Shown: piece after piece, positions 37,038 to 46,126 of the stretch
Position numbering within the stretch: position 1 is the first letter of the stretch
Layout of the letters: each line of letters opens with the position of its first letter
Source: Hydrogenophaga flava NBRC 102514
GTDB lineage: Bacteria > Pseudomonadota > Gammaproteobacteria > Burkholderiales > Burkholderiaceae_C
NCBI RefSeq assembly: GCF_001571145.1
Contig: NZ_BCTF01000017.1
Location: 1 to 64,000 of the forward strand
Reading direction: 5' to 3'
Length of the DNA stretch: 64,000 nt
Position numbers and translations under genes: made by a program
The notes under the pieces: generated by a model
What the model saw: the letters and a program-made list of their open reading frames with translations, nothing else
What the model was told of the DNA's origin: nothing
Databases searched by the model: none

Positions 37038-37361
37038 TTACTCTGCGTCGCTGGCGGCTTCAGGCTCGGCGCCCGCCGGGCGCGGCTTGCGCACGCCGGG
37101 CTTGGCCAGCAGCTCCACATAACACTGCGGGGCACCGTCCTTGGCCAGCGCGTCCAGCAGGTTCATCAGCTCGCCCGGATGCACCACCTGCGCGCTGTCC
37201 TTGTCAGGGCCGAAGCGGCAATCGAAGTCCCAGAAGTTGGCACCCTCGGGCAGATCTCGGCGGCGCTCGCGTTTCTGGTATTTGCGGATGTCGTGCTTGA
37301 CGGCGTCGAGCACGCGGTCGGGATGCTTGCCCTCGGGGCGCAGCGGATAGGTTTTTCTCAT
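37038..37361 (-). CDS. DUF6172 family protein
   Basis: The 107-residue protein matches the DUF6172 pattern: MRKTYPLRPEGKHPDRVLDA, VKHDIRKYQKRERRRDLPEG and NFWDFDCRFGPD. It is basic, soluble and cytoplasmic, with a nucleic-acid-binding look (KYQKRERRR). Function unknown. Its stop abuts the dispersed repeat. Confidence 0.8.
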   Translation of the reverse strand: MRKTYPLRPEGKHPDRVLDAVKHDIRKYQKRERRRDLPEGANFWDFDCRFGPDKDSAQVVHPGELMNLLDALAKDGAPQCYVELLAKPGVRKPRPAGAEPEAASDAE

Positions 37362-37415
37362 GAATGTCCTTGGGTTGGGTGCGTTCGCCCCGGCAGGACG
37401 TGAAACGGACCCGGA

Positions 37416-37724
37416 TTATGCGGGCAGCACGATGTCGTAGCCGCCTTCGTCGAGGTGGCGGTGCGGGCCGAACACGGCTTCGAGCGCCGCGGCTTCGGCC
37501 ATCTGCCAGTGCTCCAGCACCGTGCGTTCTTCGACCGTCAGCGACTCGGGATCGGGCGTCTCGCCGTGCTGCGCCACGATGCCCAGGTAGGCCCGGTAGA
37601 CCGGCGCCACCAGCGCCGCATCGCCCAGCGCGCCTTCCAGCGCCTCGCGGAACAGCCGCTCGGCGGCCTGGCGCTGGCCAGGTGGGGTGTCGTCGGGCAC
37701 GTAGAGCTTGAGGGTGTAGGTCAT
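37416..37724 (-). CDS. Hypothetical acidic protein
   Basis: The 102-residue protein is acidic, soluble and has no signal peptide (MTYTLKLYVPDDTPPGQRQA... HRHLDEGGYDIVLPA). The sequence has the look of a small alpha/beta protein; no catalytic motif is seen and I do not recognise a family. It is followed on the same strand by the DUF6172 gene after 54 bases and diverges from the exonuclease gene. Confidence 0.7.
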   Translation of the reverse strand: MTYTLKLYVPDDTPPGQRQAAERLFREALEGALGDAALVAPVYRAYLGIVAQHGETPDPESLTVEERTVLEHWQMAEAAALEAVFGPHRHLDEGGYDIVLPA

Positions 37725-37780
37725 GACGGGGCGGCAGGCACAATGACCGATTATCCCGTGACACCACCGCTCGCCAGCCC

Positions 37781-38383
37781 ATGAACACCACCCGCTCCAC
37801 GCCCGGCAAGGACGAGATCGCCCTGCTGCCCGAATTCCCCCGCCTGGGCCTGGACCGCATCGCGCTGGTGAACACCGCCGCGGCCGCGCGCGAGGCGGTG
37901 GCAGCGCTGCGCGACCACCCGCACTGGGGATTCGACACCGAGAGCAAGCCCACGTTCGTGCAGGGTGAGGTGTCCGATGGACCGCACATCCTCCAGCTGG
38001 CCACGCTGGAGCGTGCCTGGGTGTTCCAGCTGAACGACCCGGCCACCCGGGACCTGGCCGCGCAGGCGATGGCCGAGGGCGGATACGGCAAGGCCGGCTT
38101 TGGCCTGGGCGACGACACCAAGCGCATCCGCGCCAAGCTGGGCGTCGAACCGGTTGGGGTGGTCGAGCTCAACCACCTGTTCCGCGAGCGCGGCTACCGC
38201 AAGGACATGGGCGTCAAGGGTGCGGTGGCGGTGATGTTCGGGCAACGCTTCATCAAATCAAAGAAAGCCGCGACGTCGAACTGGGCCAACCCGCGCCTGA
38301 CCGAGGGCCAGCTCATCTATGCGGCCAACGATGCCTGGGCCGCGGCCGTGGTGCACGAGGCGCTCAGGACTGGCGCGCCTTAG
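37781..38383 (+). CDS. 3'-5' exonuclease domain protein (RNase D-like, DEDDy)
   Basis: The 200-residue protein carries the DEDD catalytic pattern: HWGFDTESKPTF (first D and E), the region ILQLATLERAWVFQL, the middle Asp in LGDDTKRI, and the last Asp with Tyr in LIYAANDAWAAAV. It is a single exonuclease domain without HRDC domains, so shorter than RNase D. It likely degrades RNA or DNA 3' ends. Its last 20 bases overlap the convergent DUF3820 gene. Confidence 0.88.
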   Translation: MNTTRSTPGKDEIALLPEFPRLGLDRIALVNTAAAAREAVAALRDHPHWGFDTESKPTFVQGEVSDGPHILQLATLERAWVFQLNDPATRDLAAQAMAEGGYGKAGFGLGDDTKRIRAKLGVEPVGVVELNHLFRERGYRKDMGVKGAVAVMFGQRFIKSKKAATSNWANPRLTEGQLIYAANDAWAAAVVHEALRTGAP

Positions 38384-38600
38384 GTGGCCGGCTCTGGCGC
38401 AGCGGCGTGAGCAGCTCGCCCAGGCCGTTGTGGTCGATCTCGTGCATCAGGGCGATCAAACGCCCCAGCTCGCCCTTCGGGAAACCTTCGCGCGCGAACC
38501 AGTTGAGGTAGTTCCCCGGCAGGTCGGCGATCACCCGGCCCTTGTACTTGCCGTAGGGCATCTCCACCGTCAGCAGGCGCTCCAGTTCGGACGGGTTCAT
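38364..38600 (-). CDS. DUF3820 family small protein
   Basis: The 78-residue protein has the family core MPYGKYKGRVIADLPGNYLN followed by WFAREGFPKGELGRLI. Its function is not established. Start ATG 38600 overlaps the stop of the upstream hydrolase by four bases, so the two are translationally coupled. The 3' end overlaps the convergent exonuclease gene by 20 bases. Confidence 0.88.
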   Translation of the reverse strand: MNPSELERLLTVEMPYGKYKGRVIADLPGNYLNWFAREGFPKGELGRLIALMHEIDHNGLGELLTPLRQSRPPKARQS

Positions 38601-39421
38601 GGCGCAGCGTGCGCGCGGTCCAGCCAGTCGCGCACCGTGCGGTTGAACTGTTCGGGCTTCTGTTTCATGAGCCAGTGCCCGGCGTCCAGGCCGTGGGCCG
38701 CGCAACCCGGTGTGGTGCCCAGCTGCGCCAGCCAGCGCGCGGAATGAAACATGAAGGGCTTGCGCTTGCCGAAGAAGAACAGCGTGGGCAGCGTCGGACC
38801 GAACACCTTGTCGACCCGCGCCACGCCGCGCAGACCACCCAGGGTGCCGAACCACTGCATCGCGTAGGGGTAGTTCATCTGCCAGGCGATTTCCGCGGGG
38901 GGCGTGCGGCAGCCTATGGTGCGCGCCATCCAGCGCGTCATGCGGTTGGCCAGTCCGGGCAGCAGCGGCCCGAGCTTCCAGGCCACGGCCAGCCAGAGCT
39001 GGTAGCCCGCGATCATGGCCTTTTCTTTGGCGGTCAGCGACTTCAGGTAGGCGCCGGTGTTGGTGTCGCCGATGTCGGCCGCGACCACGCGCGCCACCCG
39101 GTCCGTGTTCCGCGCGGCATATTCGTAGCCGAAGAAGCAACCCCAGTCGTGCAGCATCAGGGTCACCTTGTGGTCGGGGCTGACGGCATCGACCACCGCG
39201 CCCACCAAAGCACACATGTCGTTCACCGACACCGGGCGCGGCGGCTGGCCCAGGTCGTAGCCCGGCAGGGCGAAGCGCACGCAGCGGTAGCCGTCTCGCA
39301 GCGCTGCCACCGACTCGTCCCACAGCGCGGGTGAATCGGGCCAGCCGTGCAACATGACCACGGTCGGTCCTTGGCCGTCGATCAGGACCTTGATGCCCTG
39401 CACGGTCAGCGTCTGCGTCAT
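38597..39421 (-). CDS. Alpha/beta hydrolase (epoxide hydrolase/dehalogenase-like)
   Basis: The 274-residue protein has the HGWPDSPALWDESVAAL oxyanion segment and a nucleophile elbow LHDWGCFFG in which the nucleophile is Asp, as in epoxide hydrolases and haloalkane dehalogenases. The C-terminal His is in GLDAGHWLMKQKPEQFN. GAGGAG precedes ATG 39421. It is co-transcribed with the DUF3820 gene. Substrate unknown; epoxide hydrolase activity is plausible from Asp at the elbow. Confidence 0.85.
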   Translation of the reverse strand: MTQTLTVQGIKVLIDGQGPTVVMLHGWPDSPALWDESVAALRDGYRCVRFALPGYDLGQPPRPVSVNDMCALVGAVVDAVSPDHKVTLMLHDWGCFFGYEYAARNTDRVARVVAADIGDTNTGAYLKSLTAKEKAMIAGYQLWLAVAWKLGPLLPGLANRMTRWMARTIGCRTPPAEIAWQMNYPYAMQWFGTLGGLRGVARVDKVFGPTLPTLFFFGKRKPFMFHSARWLAQLGTTPGCAAHGLDAGHWLMKQKPEQFNRTVRDWLDRAHAAP

Positions 39422-39513
39422 GTCGCGGTCTCCTCGGGTGATTCGAGCGGGCGATGGTAGCTTGGCGCAGATCAAGGGCGGTCGCGCCCGCGTCACCGAC
39501 AATAGCGACCGCC

Positions 39514-40104
39514 ATGCACCGCACCATCTTCACCACCCCGGTGGTCGCTCCCCTGCTGCGAGCGATGTCGACCGGCTTCCTGCGGCTCACCGGCTGGACC
39601 GTCGAAGGCCACCTGCCGCCCAGTGCCGCCAAGAGCGTCTTCATCGCCGCCCCGCACACCAGCAACTGGGACCTGCCCTACACACTGATGGTCGCGTTCG
39701 CGCTGCGCCTGAACCCCTACTGGATGGGCAAGGCCAGCATCTTCCGTTTCCCGTTTGGTGGTCTGATGCGCTGGCTCGGCGGCATCGCGGTCGACCGCAC
39801 GAAGTCCAACAACCTCGTCGCCGCATCGGCCCAGGCCATCCAGGACGCCGACGGCCCGCTGCAGCTGATCGCGCCGCCCGAGGGCACGCGCAGCAAGACG
39901 CGCTACTGGAAGACCGGTTTCTACTACATCGCCACCACCGCCCAGGTGCCCATCATCCTGGCCTACATGGACTACGCGACCAAACGCAGTGGCCTGGGCC
40001 CGGTGTTCGAGCCGACGGGCGACATCGACGCCGACATGGTGCGCATCAAGGCCTTCTACCAGCCGTTCCAGGGCAAGAACGCCACCCAGTTCACCGGCGA
40101 CTGA
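39514..40104 (+). CDS. Lysophospholipid acyltransferase-family protein
   Basis: The 196-residue protein has the 1-acylglycerol-phosphate acyltransferase motifs APHTSNWDLPYT (HX4D) and PPEGTRSKTRYWKTGFYYIA, with a hydrophobic N-terminal part. It is shorter than PlsC and resembles small membrane-associated acyltransferases. The acceptor is unknown. ATG 39514 is preferred over the TTG-like upstream extension. Confidence 0.85.
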   Translation: MHRTIFTTPVVAPLLRAMSTGFLRLTGWTVEGHLPPSAAKSVFIAAPHTSNWDLPYTLMVAFALRLNPYWMGKASIFRFPFGGLMRWLGGIAVDRTKSNNLVAASAQAIQDADGPLQLIAPPEGTRSKTRYWKTGFYYIATTAQVPIILAYMDYATKRSGLGPVFEPTGDIDADMVRIKAFYQPFQGKNATQFTGD

Positions 40105-40184
40105 GCCGCCCGACCTGTAACACGACTACAAAAGGTTTCATTCCGATCTGCAAAACCGTCCCGCAGATTGGGTACTCTGGCGGG

Positions 40185-40562
40185 GTGAGCCGCCAGCATT
40201 CCGTTTTTCAAGGGCCTCTGTCCACCCTATCGACCCTGTCCAGCACCTTGCGTGAAGGCCTGGGGTCGCTGCTGCTGGGCGTCGAGAAGGTCCGCCACAA
40301 CGACGCCGATGTGGCGCGCATCCGCCTCGCCATGCTGCGCCTGCATGGTGAGGACGGGCGCCTGAACAACCCCCGGCTGCACCAACGGCTGCACCACACC
40401 CGTGATGCGGAAGGCCTGTGGTACGCACGGGCCGAGCTGTACGCCGATCTCTGCCAGCGCCACAACGAACCGCACGCGATCCGCGCGCTGGAATCGCTGC
40501 GCCCCATGTTCCGGGGTACTCTGCCCGACAGCCTGCTGCGGTCCCGGATGCCCGGGAGCTGA
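40185..40562 (+). CDS. Hypothetical basic helical protein
   Basis: A 125-residue frame starts at GTG 40185 (SRQHSVFQGPLSTLSTLSST) and continues as a basic, Arg/His/Leu-rich helical chain (DADVARIRLAMLRLHGEDGR; ALESLRPMFRGTLPDSLLR). No family is recognised. There is no clean ATG and the ribosome site is modest, so the start is uncertain. It converges with the aminotransferase. Confidence 0.55.
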   Translation: MSRQHSVFQGPLSTLSTLSSTLREGLGSLLLGVEKVRHNDADVARIRLAMLRLHGEDGRLNNPRLHQRLHHTRDAEGLWYARAELYADLCQRHNEPHAIRALESLRPMFRGTLPDSLLRSRMPGS

Positions 40563-40607
40563 ACCCGCCGGCGACCGCCCCCGCGGCCTATCTGCCAGCA
40601 ATCAGGG

Positions 40608-41810
40608 TCAGACGGCTGCGCCCAGCCGGCCCACGCCTTCTTCGATCTTGTCCAGCCCCACCGTCGCGAACGACAGGCGCAGGGTCGCGTGGTCGGGGTT
40701 GTTCGCGTAGAACGGCGCACCCGGCACGAAGGCCACGCCCTTGTCGATGGCGCGCTTGGCGAGTTCACCACCATCGGCCACCTTGCCGCCCGCACCCGTG
40801 AGTCGGGCCCAGACGAACAGGCCACCCTGCGGTTGCACGAATTCAATCGCGTCGCCCAGTTCGCGGCGCAGGGCGTTGCCCATGGTGGCGGCGCGCTCGG
40901 CATAGACCGCGCGCACCTTGGCCAGCGTGGCGGGCATGCGTCCGGCCTTGAGGTATTGCGCCGCGGTGGCCTGGGCGAAGGTGCTGGTGTGGGCGTCGCT
41001 GAACTGCTTGCACATGGTGGCCTTGGCCAGCAACTCGGCCGGACCGACCATCCAGCCCACACGCAGACCGGGGCTCAGCACCTTGCTCAGGCTGCCGCAG
41101 TGCACCAGGCGCTCGCGGCTGCCGGGCACGCTGGCGCTCAGGGCCAGCAGGCTGGGGGGCGGGGCGTCTCCGAAGTACAGATCGCCGTACGGGTCGTCTT
41201 CCACCACCAGCACGTTGTGCTGCACGGCGAGTTCGAGCACGCGCTTGCGGCGCTCCAGGCTGAGCATGGCTCCACTGGGGTTACCGAAGGTGGGAATCAG
41301 GTAGATGAACTTGGGCTTGTGTTCGACGATGAGCTTTTCCAGCCGGTCGGTGTCCACGCCCTGCCCGTCCACCGGCGCCGTCACCAGCTGCGCGCCGTAC
41401 AGGCGGAAGCACTGGATGGTGGCCAGGAAGGTCGGGCCTTCGACGATGACCTTGTCGCCGGGCGAGACCAATGTCTTGCCCAGCAGGTCCAGCGCCTGCT
41501 GGCTGCCGGTGGTGACGATCAGGTTCTCGGCCGCCACCCCTTGGTTGCCCTTGCCGGTCATAAAGGCAGCGAGCTGTTCGCGCAGCGGGTTGTAGCCCTC
41601 GGTGGCGCCGTACTGCAGGGCGCCGCCGGCTTCTTCGGTCAGCGCAGCGTTGACGGCTTCGCGGATGCCGTCAACATCAAACATGGCGCTGTCGGGAAAG
41701 CCCCCGGCAAAGCTGATGATGCCGGGCTTGCCCAGCAGCTTGAAGAGTTCGCGGATGGCGGAGGTTTCGACGTTGTTCAGACGGTCGGCAAACGGGATGG
41801 CAAAGCTCAT
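40608..41810 (-). CDS. PLP-dependent aminotransferase, class I/II (MocR/2-aminoadipate-like)
   Basis: The 400-residue fold-type I enzyme has FAGGFPDSAMF near the N-terminus, SQQALDLLGKTL, the PLP-lysine region VHCGSLSKVLSPGLRVGWMV, and the aspartate region LVVEDDPYGDLYFG. It resembles aminotransferases acting on aromatic or branched amino acids, or 2-aminoadipate. No DNA-binding domain is fused, so it is not MocR. Substrate uncertain. Confidence 0.88.
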   Translation of the reverse strand: MSFAIPFADRLNNVETSAIRELFKLLGKPGIISFAGGFPDSAMFDVDGIREAVNAALTEEAGGALQYGATEGYNPLREQLAAFMTGKGNQGVAAENLIVTTGSQQALDLLGKTLVSPGDKVIVEGPTFLATIQCFRLYGAQLVTAPVDGQGVDTDRLEKLIVEHKPKFIYLIPTFGNPSGAMLSLERRKRVLELAVQHNVLVVEDDPYGDLYFGDAPPPSLLALSASVPGSRERLVHCGSLSKVLSPGLRVGWMVGPAELLAKATMCKQFSDAHTSTFAQATAAQYLKAGRMPATLAKVRAVYAERAATMGNALRRELGDAIEFVQPQGGLFVWARLTGAGGKVADGGELAKRAIDKGVAFVPGAPFYANNPDHATLRLSFATVGLDKIEEGVGRLGAAV

Positions 41811-41960
41811 GCGGAGGTCTCTGAAGAGGAATGGAAAGGTGGCGAAATGGTAGCGCCCGGCCCGGAACTGGGATGAAAAGGCAGCGGATATCGGACTTTG
41901 ACCCTCTGGCCGTTCCGGAAAAATAGGCGCCATGAGCCCCACTGCCGACCGGAGCCCGCG

Positions 41961-42767
41961 ATGACCGCGGCCGAATTCTTCAAGGACCTGACCCTACCGG
42001 TCATGCCCGAGGTCGCGCACGACCTGATCCGCTCGCTCAACCAGGAGGACGTGCCCCTGTCGCATCTGTGCGAGGCCATCGCCCGCGATCCCGCGCTGGC
42101 GGTGCACCTGCTGCGGCTGGCCAACAGCGCGCACTACGGCAACCGCGAGAAGGTGGGCTCGATCGAGGACGCGATTGCCCGCGTCGGCACGGCGCAGGTG
42201 CGCGCACTGGCGCTGGCCTCGATGTTCAACGACGCCTTCCCGATCACCCCCGGCCTGGACCGCCAGACCTTCTGGCGCGAAAGCCAGGAGCGCGGTGGCA
42301 TGGCGCAGTGGCTGGCCAGCGGCGTCGGCTCCGACAGCCAGCAGGCCTGGCTGACCGGTTTCATGGTGCGTTTGGGCGAGCTTCTTATGGGCATGAAGAC
42401 ACCCCAATGCATCGCGGAGTTCGAACGCCAGCCCTGCCCGCCCGGCGCGCGCTGGGAGCGCGAGGCCGCCCTGATGGGCTTCACCGAAGGCCAGGTCAGC
42501 GCGGAACTGGCCCGCGCCTGGAACTTCCCCGACGAAATGATCCGCGCGCTGGACGCGGCCGCCAACCCGATGGCGGCCCAGCCGTTTTCGCGCCTGGGCG
42601 CGGTGCTGCACGTGGCCGAACTGCTGGCGGCCGTGCCCATCCCCTCGTTCGAAACGGTCGACGAACTGCCCTCCGACGTGCTGGCCGCCCTGGAGGTGGA
42701 CGCCGACTGGATGCGCCAGCGGCTGCCGCAGGCGCAGCGCTACGTGGAGGCCTCGCGCCTGCACTGA
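41961..42767 (+). CDS. HDOD-domain protein
   Basis: The 268-residue protein is a single HDOD domain: LTLPVMPEVAHDLIRSLNQE, CEAIARDPALAVHLLRLANS, GSIEDAIARVGTAQVRALAL. Such proteins are signalling adaptors, often in motility or competence control. No GGDEF, EAL or HD-GYP domain is attached. ATG 41961 is 53 bases after the AT-rich start of the divergent region. Confidence 0.88.
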   Translation: MTAAEFFKDLTLPVMPEVAHDLIRSLNQEDVPLSHLCEAIARDPALAVHLLRLANSAHYGNREKVGSIEDAIARVGTAQVRALALASMFNDAFPITPGLDRQTFWRESQERGGMAQWLASGVGSDSQQAWLTGFMVRLGELLMGMKTPQCIAEFERQPCPPGARWEREAALMGFTEGQVSAELARAWNFPDEMIRALDAAANPMAAQPFSRLGAVLHVAELLAAVPIPSFETVDELPSDVLAALEVDADWMRQRLPQAQRYVEASRLH

Positions 42768-42789
42768 GCCCGGCACTACACTGCGCGGC

Positions 42790-43425
42790 ATGAAACCCGC
42801 GCAGATCGAAACCTTCTTCGCCACCCTCCAGGCCGCCAACCCGCACCCCGTCACCGAACTCGAATACACCAGCGTGTTCGAGCTGCTGGCCGCGGTGCTG
42901 CTCTCGGCCCAGGCCACCGACGTGGGCGTCAACAAGGCCACGCGCAAGCTGTTCCCGGTGGCGCACACGCCGCAGCAAATCCTGAATCTCGGCCTAGAAG
43001 GCCTGGAGTCGTACATCAAGACCATCGGCCTGTACCGCAGCAAGGCCAAGCACCTGATGGAGACCTGCCGCATCCTGGTGGAGCGCCATGGCGGCCAGGT
43101 GCCGCGCACGCGCGAGGCACTCGAAGCCCTGCCCGGCGTGGGCCGCAAGACGGCCAACGTCGTGCTCAACGTGGCCTTCGGCGAACCGACCATGGCGGTG
43201 GACACGCACATCTTCCGCGTCGGCAACCGCACCGGCCTGGCGCCGGGCAAGACGCCGCTGGCGGTGGAGCAGCAGCTGCTCAAACGCATCCCGGCCAGGT
43301 ACCTGGTGGACGCGCACCACTGGCTGATCCTGCACGGACGCTACGTGTGCCAGGCGCGCAAGCCGCTGTGCCACCAGTGCGCCGTGTCCGCCTGTTGCGA
43401 TTTCAGGCCCAAGACGACGGGCTGA
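42790..43425 (+). CDS. nth: Endonuclease III
   Basis: Nth removes oxidised pyrimidines and cuts the abasic site. The 211-residue protein has the hairpin-helix-hairpin LPGVGRKTANVV, the catalytic Lys region (AQATDVGVNKATRKLFPVA) with Asp in AVDTHIFRVGNR, and a C-terminal 4Fe-4S cluster with cysteines in CQARKPLCHQCAVSACC. Length is typical. Confidence 0.96.
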   Translation: MKPAQIETFFATLQAANPHPVTELEYTSVFELLAAVLLSAQATDVGVNKATRKLFPVAHTPQQILNLGLEGLESYIKTIGLYRSKAKHLMETCRILVERHGGQVPRTREALEALPGVGRKTANVVLNVAFGEPTMAVDTHIFRVGNRTGLAPGKTPLAVEQQLLKRIPARYLVDAHHWLILHGRYVCQARKPLCHQCAVSACCDFRPKTTG

Positions 43426-43450
43426 GGCCCGCCCGTCCCGGTTCCGGCGC

Positions 43451-44713
43451 TCACAGCAGCGCCTGTGTGATCGCGTGCAGCAGCAGCCCCACCAGCGCGC
43501 CCACCAGGGTGCCGTTGATGCGGATGAACTGCAGGTCGCGCCCAATATGTTCTTCCAGCACGCGGCTCATGTCCTGTGCATCCCAGATCTGCACGCGCTG
43601 CGCCACGAAGCCGACGATGGCTTCGCGGCTGCCCTCCAGCACCCGCAGCAGCACCTGTTGGGCCTGCGCGTTGAGCCAGTCGCGCAAGGCCTCATCGGCC
43701 AGCAACCGCCGGCCCGCCGCCTGCGCCACCCGCGCGCAACGGCCGCCCAGGTCGGACTCGGGACGGGTCGCTTCCTCGCTCAGTCGGTTCACCACCTCGT
43801 GCCACCAGGCCTCGATCGGCTGATTCCACGACGGCTGGTCCAGCCAGGCATCGCGCCAGACCGCCACCCGCTGCTGCCAGTCGGCGTCGGTCTGCAGACG
43901 CTCGATGGCGTCGGCCATCCAGTCGTCGAAACGGCGGCGCAACTCGTGCTCCGGGTCCGCCGCCACGTCGGAGAGCGTGTGCGTGAGCGCGGCCACCAGC
44001 TTGCGCGTGGCCAGGCGGGCGGCCATCTGGTCCAGTCCGACGTATTTGAGTTCCTTGAGCTCCCGCGCGATGCGGTCGGTGAGCTGCTCCTGCACCTGCG
44101 GCTGCTCCGCCCATCGCGCCATCTGCTGCAGCAGCCCGTCCAGCCACTGCTGGTGATGCCCGTCACGGGTGAGCGCCGCCAGCGCCTGGCCGCCCAGCGT
44201 GGCCACATCCACCTGCCTCAGCAGACGCTGCGCCAGGCCGGCGATCCATTGCCGGACATCGCTCTGGTCCAGCGCACCGAGCACAGCGGGAATGGACTGC
44301 TGCATCCAGCGTCCCACCCGCTGGGCCGATTCGGGCTGTTCCAGCCACTGTCCCAGCTCTCGCGCCAGGTCCCAGCGCGCCAGCATGGGCTGCACATGCT
44401 CGGCGGTGAGGAAGTGCGTGCCGAGAAACCGCGCCAGCTGAGCGCCCAGACGGTCCTTGTTGGACACGATGATCGCCGTGTGCGGAATGGGCAGGCCCAG
44501 CGGATGGCGGAACAGGGCGACGACCGCAAACCAGTCGGCCAGCGCCCCCACCATCGCGGCCTCGGCCGCTGCCGCGACATAGCCCCATGCGACATGGCGC
44601 GGCTCCATCAGCGTGGCGCCCACGTACACCCCGGCCGCCAGCAGCAGCAAACCCAGCGCCAGGGCCTTCATGCGGTCAACCGGGCTGAACGACGCGGAAC
44701 GGGAACCATCCAT
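43451..44713 (-). CDS. DUF445 membrane protein
   Basis: The 420-residue protein has an N-terminal membrane segment (ALALGLLLLAAGVYVGATLM) plus a second (AAAEAAMVGALADWFAVVALF). The family motif ADWFAVVALFRHPLGLPIPH and a long helical, Trp- and Arg-rich body follow, with a final hydrophobic helix (INGTLVGALVGLLLHAITQAL). Function unknown. It follows the cobC gene by 36 bases on the same strand but is not obviously part of the B12 pathway. Confidence 0.85.
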   Translation of the reverse strand: MDGSRSASFSPVDRMKALALGLLLLAAGVYVGATLMEPRHVAWGYVAAAAEAAMVGALADWFAVVALFRHPLGLPIPHTAIIVSNKDRLGAQLARFLGTHFLTAEHVQPMLARWDLARELGQWLEQPESAQRVGRWMQQSIPAVLGALDQSDVRQWIAGLAQRLLRQVDVATLGGQALAALTRDGHHQQWLDGLLQQMARWAEQPQVQEQLTDRIARELKELKYVGLDQMAARLATRKLVAALTHTLSDVAADPEHELRRRFDDWMADAIERLQTDADWQQRVAVWRDAWLDQPSWNQPIEAWWHEVVNRLSEEATRPESDLGGRCARVAQAAGRRLLADEALRDWLNAQAQQVLLRVLEGSREAIVGFVAQRVQIWDAQDMSRVLEEHIGRDLQFIRINGTLVGALVGLLLHAITQALL

Positions 44714-44749
44714 AGGCCCGAGTGTGCCCTCTCGCGGCGGACCTGCGCC

Positions 44750-45310
44750 TCAGACCTCAAGCACCATCCACTCGCCCGTCTGGGGTGCGTCACGCGGCCA
44801 TTCCCTGGCGGATGCGATGGGGCGGCGCCCGTGCTGCGCGAGATGCATCGCCGAGCGGATCACGCCCGCGTGGGTGATCCACAGCGCCTCGCCGCCCTCG
44901 CCAACAGTCGCGCGGGTGTCGTCCAGCGCGTCGGCCACCCGGTCCATCAGCTCGTGCACGCTCTCGGCGCCGCCGAAGCGGTGCCGCGCGAAGTCGTCCA
45001 TCCAGGTGTCGAACGCGGTGCGGGGCACAGCATCCCAGGCGGTCTGCTCCCAGGTGCCGAAGTCCATCTCGCGGATGCGCGGGTCGGTCTGTGCCAGGCC
45101 CAGGTCGGGGCGGTGCGCCCGCAAGGCCTGGTGCAGCTGCTGCGCCCGCCCCAGGTCCGACACCCGCACTGGCAGGCCGGCCGGCAGCAGCGGTGCGATG
45201 GCCTGCGCCGCCTCGGCGGTCAGGGCTGGGTCGGCCGGCACGTCGCTGGCGCCGTAGCACAGGCCCGGCGGCAGCACCACCCGCGCATGGCGCAGCAGCC
45301 AGAGCTTCAT
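44750..45310 (-). CDS. cobC: Alpha-ribazole phosphatase (histidine phosphatase)
   Basis: The enzyme removes the 5'-phosphate of alpha-ribazole phosphate or adenosylcobalamin phosphate. The 186-residue protein has the RHG-type motif LWLLRHARVVLPPGLCYGAS, acidic REMDFGTWEQ and the second histidine in LWITHAGVIRS. It overlaps cobS by four bases, which supports the pathway assignment over other histidine phosphatases. Confidence 0.9.
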   Translation of the reverse strand: MKLWLLRHARVVLPPGLCYGASDVPADPALTAEAAQAIAPLLPAGLPVRVSDLGRAQQLHQALRAHRPDLGLAQTDPRIREMDFGTWEQTAWDAVPRTAFDTWMDDFARHRFGGAESVHELMDRVADALDDTRATVGEGGEALWITHAGVIRSAMHLAQHGRRPIASAREWPRDAPQTGEWMVLEV

Positions 45311-46122
45311 GGCGCTGCGGCGGGGAGGGCCAGCGACAGCGCGAACAGGAACGCGATCTCGCTCACCTGCTGCGTGGCGCCCAGGCCGTCACCCGTGAAA
45401 CCCTGCAGCCGCCGGCGCAGCAGCCGGCCCATCCACAGCAGACCCAGCAGAGCCCCCAGCACCGCCTGCGCCCAGCGCACCGACGGCAGCAGCGCCACCA
45501 CCAGGCCCATGGCCAGCGCCCACCAGAGCACGCCCACCGCCAGCGCGCCGCGCCCGATGCTCTCGGCCAGCGGCTTGGATTTGGAACTCGGCGTGTCGCC
45601 CACGTGCTGCATCGTGTGGATGACGAACAGCGGCATCAGGCGCGAGGTGACGTGGCCGGCGAACAGCGCCACCGCAGCCACCAGCGCCCCGCCCGACTGC
45701 GCGATCAGGGCCAGCACCGCCACCTTCGAGAACAGCGCCAGCACCAGCGCGATGGCGCCGAAGCTGCCGATGCGCGAGTCCTTCATGATTTCCAGAGCAC
45801 GCTCGCGGTTCGACGAACCGCCCAGGCCATCGGCCAGGTCGGCCAGCCCGTCCTCGTGAAACGCGCCGGTCAGCAGCACGCTGAACACCGTGCTCAGCAG
45901 CGCCGCCACCCAGGGCGCGGCAGGCTGCGCTGGCAGCCACCACCAGACCGCGGCAAACACCACCGCGGTGGGCAGCCCCACCACCCAGCCCACGCCGGGG
46001 AAGTGGGCCGCGCTGGCACGCAGCATGGCCGGTGAAAAACCCACCCAGTCCGCCAGCCGGCCGGTGACCGGGATGCGGGTGAAGAACTGGACCGCGATGA
46101 GAAAGTGACGGATGAAGGCCAT
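45307..46122 (-). CDS. cobS: Cobalamin (5'-phosphate) synthase
   Basis: CobS joins adenosylcobinamide-GDP to alpha-ribazole at the membrane. The 271-residue protein is strongly hydrophobic (six or more helices) and has the family signature FHEDGLADLADGLGGSSNRE, with metal-binding acidic residues, and EIMKDSRIGSFGAIAL. Start FIRHFLIAVQFFTRIPVTG is typical. It overlaps cobC and follows cobT by four bases. Confidence 0.95.
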   Translation of the reverse strand: MAFIRHFLIAVQFFTRIPVTGRLADWVGFSPAMLRASAAHFPGVGWVVGLPTAVVFAAVWWWLPAQPAAPWVAALLSTVFSVLLTGAFHEDGLADLADGLGGSSNRERALEIMKDSRIGSFGAIALVLALFSKVAVLALIAQSGGALVAAVALFAGHVTSRLMPLFVIHTMQHVGDTPSSKSKPLAESIGRGALAVGVLWWALAMGLVVALLPSVRWAQAVLGALLGLLWMGRLLRRRLQGFTGDGLGATQQVSEIAFLFALSLALPAAAP

Positions 46123-46126
46123 GCCC

